Source of the DNA: Zelopaecilomyces penicillatus
Taxonomy: Eukaryota; Ascomycota; Sordariomycetes; Hypocreales; Pseudodiploosporaceae
Direction: 5' to 3'
Assembly: GCA_005765155.1 (NCBI GenBank)
Contig: VCCP01000001.1
Coordinates: 2,170,001-2,234,000 of the forward strand
DNA: 64,000 nt
Shown: in pieces, positions 59,177 to 64,000 of the stretch
Numbering within the stretch: the first letter of the stretch is position 1
How the letters are laid out: every line of letters starts with the position of its first letter
Translations under genes and position numbers: made by a program
Notes under the pieces: model-generated
The model's database searches: none
The model's input: only the letters and a program-made list of their open reading frames with translations
Told to the model about the DNA's origin: nothing

Positions 59177-62100
59177 CGTCGTCGCATACAGAGTGTCAAT
59201 GTAAAAGGATCATGTGTGGCGAGATAACGGATGAAGTGACAGATGGGAAAGATGTGGGGAGGGAGATGGAGGAGGAGGAAGGGGATGATAGATAAATAGT
59301 TGTTAGAAGTGAGGGGGAGAGAGCGGAGGGCGGAAGCGGGAAACTGGTAAGAAGCAAGTGGAAGAAGTAGCGGGATAAGAATGACGTTTGGGAAGAAGAC
59401 GAGATGAAGAGAAACAAGTGTCTAGTGACCGAGAGGCTTGGTGGGAGGCGTACGAGTGAATTTTAATGTTTGTGTAAGTTGAGCCAAGATGTGGGCTGGA
59501 TATGACGACCAGCTCGAGAAGGATAAGAATCGGCCGGGGCGGGACGAATGAGACTTGCGGACAAAACAGCTCTGCCTCATTGGGACATGGCTGCGGCGCA
59601 AGGAAAGTGGCAGCACAGGTAGTAAAGAGGGTTGGAGGTACCCTGTGGGAGTTTGGCAACTCCTTTAGTAGAAAGGGATGTGGAGCGTCGGGGCTCAAGG
59701 TGCGTGGTGTTTCCTAGAATGGATAGAACCTGGGCGTGCGGGATAGGTTCAACCAAGCGAGAGTGCCTCGACGAGGGCAGCAAGCAAAGAATCAAACCCG
59801 GAGAAAATTCAAAGAAAGGGCCAAGCCAGACCGGGATGTGAACTTTGGCAGGGCCGGGTCGGGGAGGAAAACAACAGAACAAGGGCTGGGGCAGCTACCG
59901 TGCCACTGTGGAGAAGGCGTCTGGTGTGCCTGGTGTATGTATGTATGTAGGTAGGTATTCGCCTAGTCGTGAAGTGTGTATCAGAGCTTCTGGCCTGATC
60001 CGGGAATCGATGAGACTCAACTAACAGGGAATGGGAGGAGGGGTGTGCGTCTTTGCCTGAGGGTGGGCGTGCCTATGTGTTTGTCGTGTGCGTATAAGTG
60101 TTGTGCGTAGGTGGGCGTAATAGAATGGAGAAGTAGGCGCGGCGTGGGCGAGAGCGGCAATGCGGGCGAAAGAAGACGACGAGCAGTAATAATATATGAT
60201 GCAAATAGGGAAGGAAACCAAAGGCGACAAAGTAAAAGGCCGACGTTGAACAAAGTAGCCAACAAAACCAGGAACAGGCACGGCAAACCTCAAGGAGTAG
60301 AAAGCAAAGTCAATCGTTCACAGCCAAAACACGGGTCGTTGGAAACGATGCTGGGAAAAGGCGGTAAAAACAGCAAAGGAACAATGAATAACAAAGGATG
60401 TCCGTCAATGATTGGAGGAAAGGAAACGAGACCAGCACGGGCTGTGTGAACTACTCGCTCGTAAGGGGGGCTTCAGCGACGGCCTGCCAACTAATGCCTG
60501 TGGCAAAGGCGATTAACTGGAGGAGCCAGGGCGAACAGGAAGGAAGAAATCGGAGGGGGGAGAGAAGAAAAGGGACGGTGGTGGGAAAGAGGATTAAGAA
60601 AAAGGGCTGCTGTTTGAGCGAGGAATGGGAAGTGGAGGAGGCAGAAGCTGACAGTAGCAGAGACGGAATGTGTGAGAGAGTGTGTGAGAGAGTGGAAGCG
60701 TGTGAGTGCGTGGACAGGGAAGGCACGACCAGACAGGACTGGGCTGCACTGGACTGACTGGGTTTCTGGACAGGAGAGGCAGGAGAGGCCGGCCAGGAGG
60801 AGGCCAGGAGCGGCCAGCACAGGACGGAATAGGACAGCAATCCAAAGGCAACGGCACTGCAGTAGCCAGTATCAGCAGCAACATGGGAGCATCGAGAGGG
60901 GACCAGCTTCAGCCAGAACAGCCAGCCCAGGAAGATACGGCCGGTCGGATCCAGGCCTGGCCCAGGCCCAGCAGCCAGGCCCAGAGAGGACAGGACAAGA
61001 CAGCCAGGAGGAGCCCAGGTTACGTACTAGCATCGTCCGTGTCTGGAATCGGCGTCTGTGTGCTTGCTGCTGAACTGGCTGATGCGGCTGCTGGTCTGCC
61101 GCCGCAGCGGCCAAGCTAGGAGGGGGGGCACCTTTTAGGTGCTATTCATTAGGTGCTCTAGGTGCCCTTTTAGGCGCTTTTACCCTGTATTGGGTGGGTG
61201 TTGGAAAAGGGAAACAGAGGGGAGGGTGAGGGGGGGCTTTGAAGCTTGTGGCTGAAGGGTGAGAGAGACAATGACCCGCCTGTTCACTCGGTCTGGCGGC
61301 TGCTGTTGGCTTCTATGCTTGCTAACAGATGGTAGATGGATGGGGCGATGCGCACTAGACGGGAACAGCTTCAGCGGGCATCCGCAGAAGGGTTAACTTG
61401 GTTATTACAGGGACTATTGCGCACTCCCTACAGTACCTATATCGAACAAATACCGCCTAGGCCCTTCCCCTCCCCCCTAGGCGGCAATTATTCTTAGCGT
61501 GGCGGACTAAAAAACAACCCACGCTGCCACAGTAGAACAAAAAAAAAACGGAGGAATTAGCGACAACTTCCAGATCAAGCTTGACGCCGCATAGCGCATG
61601 TGCATTAAATACCTAGTAACCTAATAAGCTGTGCCACTCGATTGTATCAAGTCAAAGGTGAGTTGGGTAAGTGTAGACTTGGCAACAACTGGTATGGAGA
61701 TTGCTATATAAGGGTGAGAGCTGTAATCAAAATTAAAGGAAAGGAAAGGAAAAGAAAAAAAAAGACAATCATCCCGTTGCAGCTCCACTGAGTGGTTCGG
61801 ACGGCTGCAACTTGTTGACTGACTGACTTTATGGCATTATTTTGGCAGATCAATATGGACAAACTGGAACCCCCCCCCCCCCCCCTCTCAGCTGAAGACT
61901 TGACAGCCCGGCATCATCATACACGGCTCATTGGTCCCCCAGACCTAATAGGCCCAATTTGCATACTTGCTCATAATGATCGATAAAAAAAGAAAGCAAG
62001 GCAATGAACGCATGCATTGGATTGAATTACAGCTTTTAGGCTCTAGGCACTCCGGACAACGAAAAACAAAAGGGAAACAAAAGGGATTTACAGGGTCATC

Positions 62101-64000
62101 CAGCCCACAGAGATGAACTCCATAGTAGTAAGCAAAATTTCCAGTCCGCCTCCCCAGCCATAGGTCAGCCACTTGTGTGTACCCCAGGTCGGAAACGAGC
62201 GAGTTATCAAGCGGCTGACTGACGTCGTCGTCGCACTTATTCCTCCCCTCTCAAGAGTCCGAGTATCATCTTGCACCATCCATCCCCATCGCGGATGACT
62301 AACTAACTGACTGACTTCGCTAGCCTAACTTGGCCCGTCCGGCTCTCCTTTATCCAGACATTACTTGCAAAAGTTTGAATGTGGGAGGGGGGTACGTAGT
62401 AAGGGGGGGCCGAAAGAAGAGGGTCGGTGGCGGCAGGGCTGGGGACCGGTCTTGTGCTGCCGGGCCCTTTCATCTAGCTGAGCGTAGCGGATGTAAGAGA
62501 CACGGAGACTTGCTTGTTTAGTCCGGCAGAAGCTTCAGCCTATAGCATCGCGGCCTTGCCTAGTTTTGACCAGGACCAGGCCGTTTCAAACGTGTTCGCC
62601 CCAATCCTAAACGCATGTCGTCCGCATGCAGAGCTGAGTTGGTTAGGTAGGGGTTTTGCTTTTCTTTTACTTCTCTTGCTTAGTTGTAATTATGTACTTA
62701 CTTTCTTTCCCCAATCACGCACCCAAGGCACCGCACATTAGCCTGGCTTGCAAAACTACTAGGACTTCTTTTTATGTAGATGCATCATACGGCAAGGTAT
62801 GTATGTAAGTAGCTAATTACATGCAGACGTGCGTGGGCACCATATGCAGGTTTGGTATTGTGTCATGTACGTGTACGGAGCCGGCCATGCGCGATTTGCT
62901 GTTTTCTTCTCTTTCGTTCTCTTCCTCTCTATCCTATACGCGCGCGCGCGCTCTCCCAATATTTTCTTTTTCACCTGGCTTCCTTGGAATAATATGCATG
63001 CGTTTCATAGGAGTAGACGGTAGAAAAAGGAGGCTTTTGCCTATTTAGACGCATCAGCTTATTTTAGTTTTCTTTTCTGGGAAAATTTTTCCTTGTTCCA
63101 AATTTTTTCGGACCAATTCTCTGGACACACCTCGGCCGTCCTTCCGTGGCCCCCATCTTGAAAGGTCCCCGCCCCCCCCCCCCCCCCCGGTCTGGTCCCA
63201 TCGGGTGTCGTCGTTGGTCCCTAAAAGAACGATACCTCCTGGGATGCCATTTCCGGCTGCCAACCGAACCAGCGCGCGGGAAAGAAAATGGACGGATACG
63301 AAGTCATCATGCACTGGGCACGCGTCGATGCTCACAACAGCATGCACCAAGTACAGTACCTGCAAGCATGCAATATACCGTACTTTGTGTGCGAGCATGT
63401 TCCCTGCCGGCACCCAAACAATAATTGATTGTCCTCGACACGCTGCACATCGGCATTGGAGGAGTAGGAGGGGGGAAGGGGGGCGAATCGCAAGGACAGG
63501 CCGACGAAACGAGAATGTCAATGACCTTGTTAGTGGTGGAGCAGAGGGCGAGTTATTAATATGGATGGCAAGGGATGGCGAGTGGATAGCGCCAGCAGGC
63601 GTGCTACAGGGGCTACACGCGGCAGCAACCACCAATAGGTATCGTGTGCTGCTGGAATAGGTATGGAGGCCCACGGCAGCCTACAACGTAGTACCTACTA
63701 GGCAAGTCTCAGAGAGTCGATGAATTCTTAACCAAGCTGCCTTTGGATGTACTGGTAGCTGGATACAGGCCGAAATGTTCCCATAGCAGGGGTTTCTGTT
63801 AATCTACCTACTGTAGTTAGGTGGTCTGGTTTTGGCTGAATCCTGAGAGATGAGCCAGGGGGGGGTTCCTTTCTGCGGGCAACAAGCAACAAGCGAAAAA
63901 CCACGATAGCAACATCAACATCATCAAAAGGACGACAGGGCCGGGCTGGATATGTGCATTGACTGAAGCGGATTGGTCTTTCAATGGTCTTGTTTTTGGT
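59177..64000. other. Long intergenic region, promoter side of the Pro-rich gene
   Basis: No gene is supported in 4.8 kb. It begins with a purine-rich leader (on the plus strand) upstream of the Pro-rich gene. It contains a repetitive CAGGAC/GCCAGG-rich stretch at about 60730-61020 and clustered TAGGTGC motifs at about 61127-61182. It also has a 9-base inverted repeat at 61453-61484, and C runs of 16 and 17 bases (61870-61885 and 63172-63188). Confidence 0.55.
61453..61484. repeat. Perfect 9-base inverted repeat
   Basis: CCGCCTAGG at 61453-61461 and CCTAGGCGG at 61476-61484 are exact reverse complements, separated by a 14-base C/T-rich spacer. They could form a hairpin or bind a dimeric factor. 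Confidence 0.85.

Noticed and set aside
60672..61119. Overlapping plus-strand frames of 130-137 codons
   Set aside because: They are open in more than one frame because the DNA is a T-poor repeat tract. Gln/Arg/Gly-rich products reflect the repeat.
1..64000. CRISPR arrays, prophage or bacterial operons
   Set aside because: No spaced direct repeats, no Shine-Dalgarno-linked gene strings, and introns are present in nearly all genes.
1..64000. tRNA genes
   Set aside because: I looked for B-box-like GGTTCRANNCC with a matching A box and cloverleaf and found no convincing case by eye. A tRNAscan-type search would be decisive.

Overview
The window is nuclear DNA of a filamentous ascomycete, most likely a Sordariomycete and perhaps Hypocreales. 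Genes are split by short GT-AG introns of about 55-150 bases, intergenic gaps are long, and 5S rRNA genes lie dispersed among protein genes. The protein families are those of Pezizomycotina: a hybrid histidine kinase, an ankyrin/DIL protein, a fungal Pro-rich nuclear-type protein and allantoicase. No bacterial operon, plasmid or virus is seen. Species assignment is inference only.

Layout. 1-6.2 kb has no supported gene. 6.2-8.1 kb holds two unrecognised plus-strand genes. 9.3-11.4 kb is the chaperonin subunit CCT3, convergent with a PRKRIP1/DUF1168 splicing-associated protein (11.8-12.4 kb, minus). 14.1-15.6 kb is a Det1-like histidine phosphatase, convergent with a 2120-residue hybrid histidine kinase (16.9-23.4 kb, minus). 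23.4-27.1 kb is a long non-coding gap. 27.1-31.3 kb carries two minus-strand genes: an M13 (neprilysin-type) peptidase homologue that has lost both zinc-binding histidines, and a cytochrome b561. 32.7-35.7 kb is the divergent pair chorismate synthase (ARO2) / farnesyl diphosphate synthase (ERG20). 36.2-39.0 kb is a second divergent pair, an AIG2-like gamma-glutamylcyclotransferase-fold protein with an 8-base micro-exon, and allantoicase. 39.6-42.4 kb encodes an ankyrin/DIL protein. 42.4-48.9 kb is empty of recognisable genes. 48.9-52.1 kb is a TBC Rab-GAP. 54.2-54.6 kb holds two tandem 5S rRNA genes. 57.6-59.2 kb is a Pro-rich protein on the minus strand. 59.2-64 kb shows no gene.

The genes are mostly housekeeping: protein folding, splicing, signalling, the shikimate and isoprenoid pathways, purine catabolism, membrane traffic and Pol III RNA. 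They do not form a metabolic cluster. All exon models were built by hand from splice signals, reading-frame continuity and family motifs. Exon joins given below are phase-consistent throughout. The most unusual items are the catalytically dead-looking M13 protein, the 5S pair with matched compensatory stem changes, the 8-base exon carrying the YGTL motif, and a Pro-rich protein whose retained-intron and spliced forms both end or continue with a KRKR-type basic patch.
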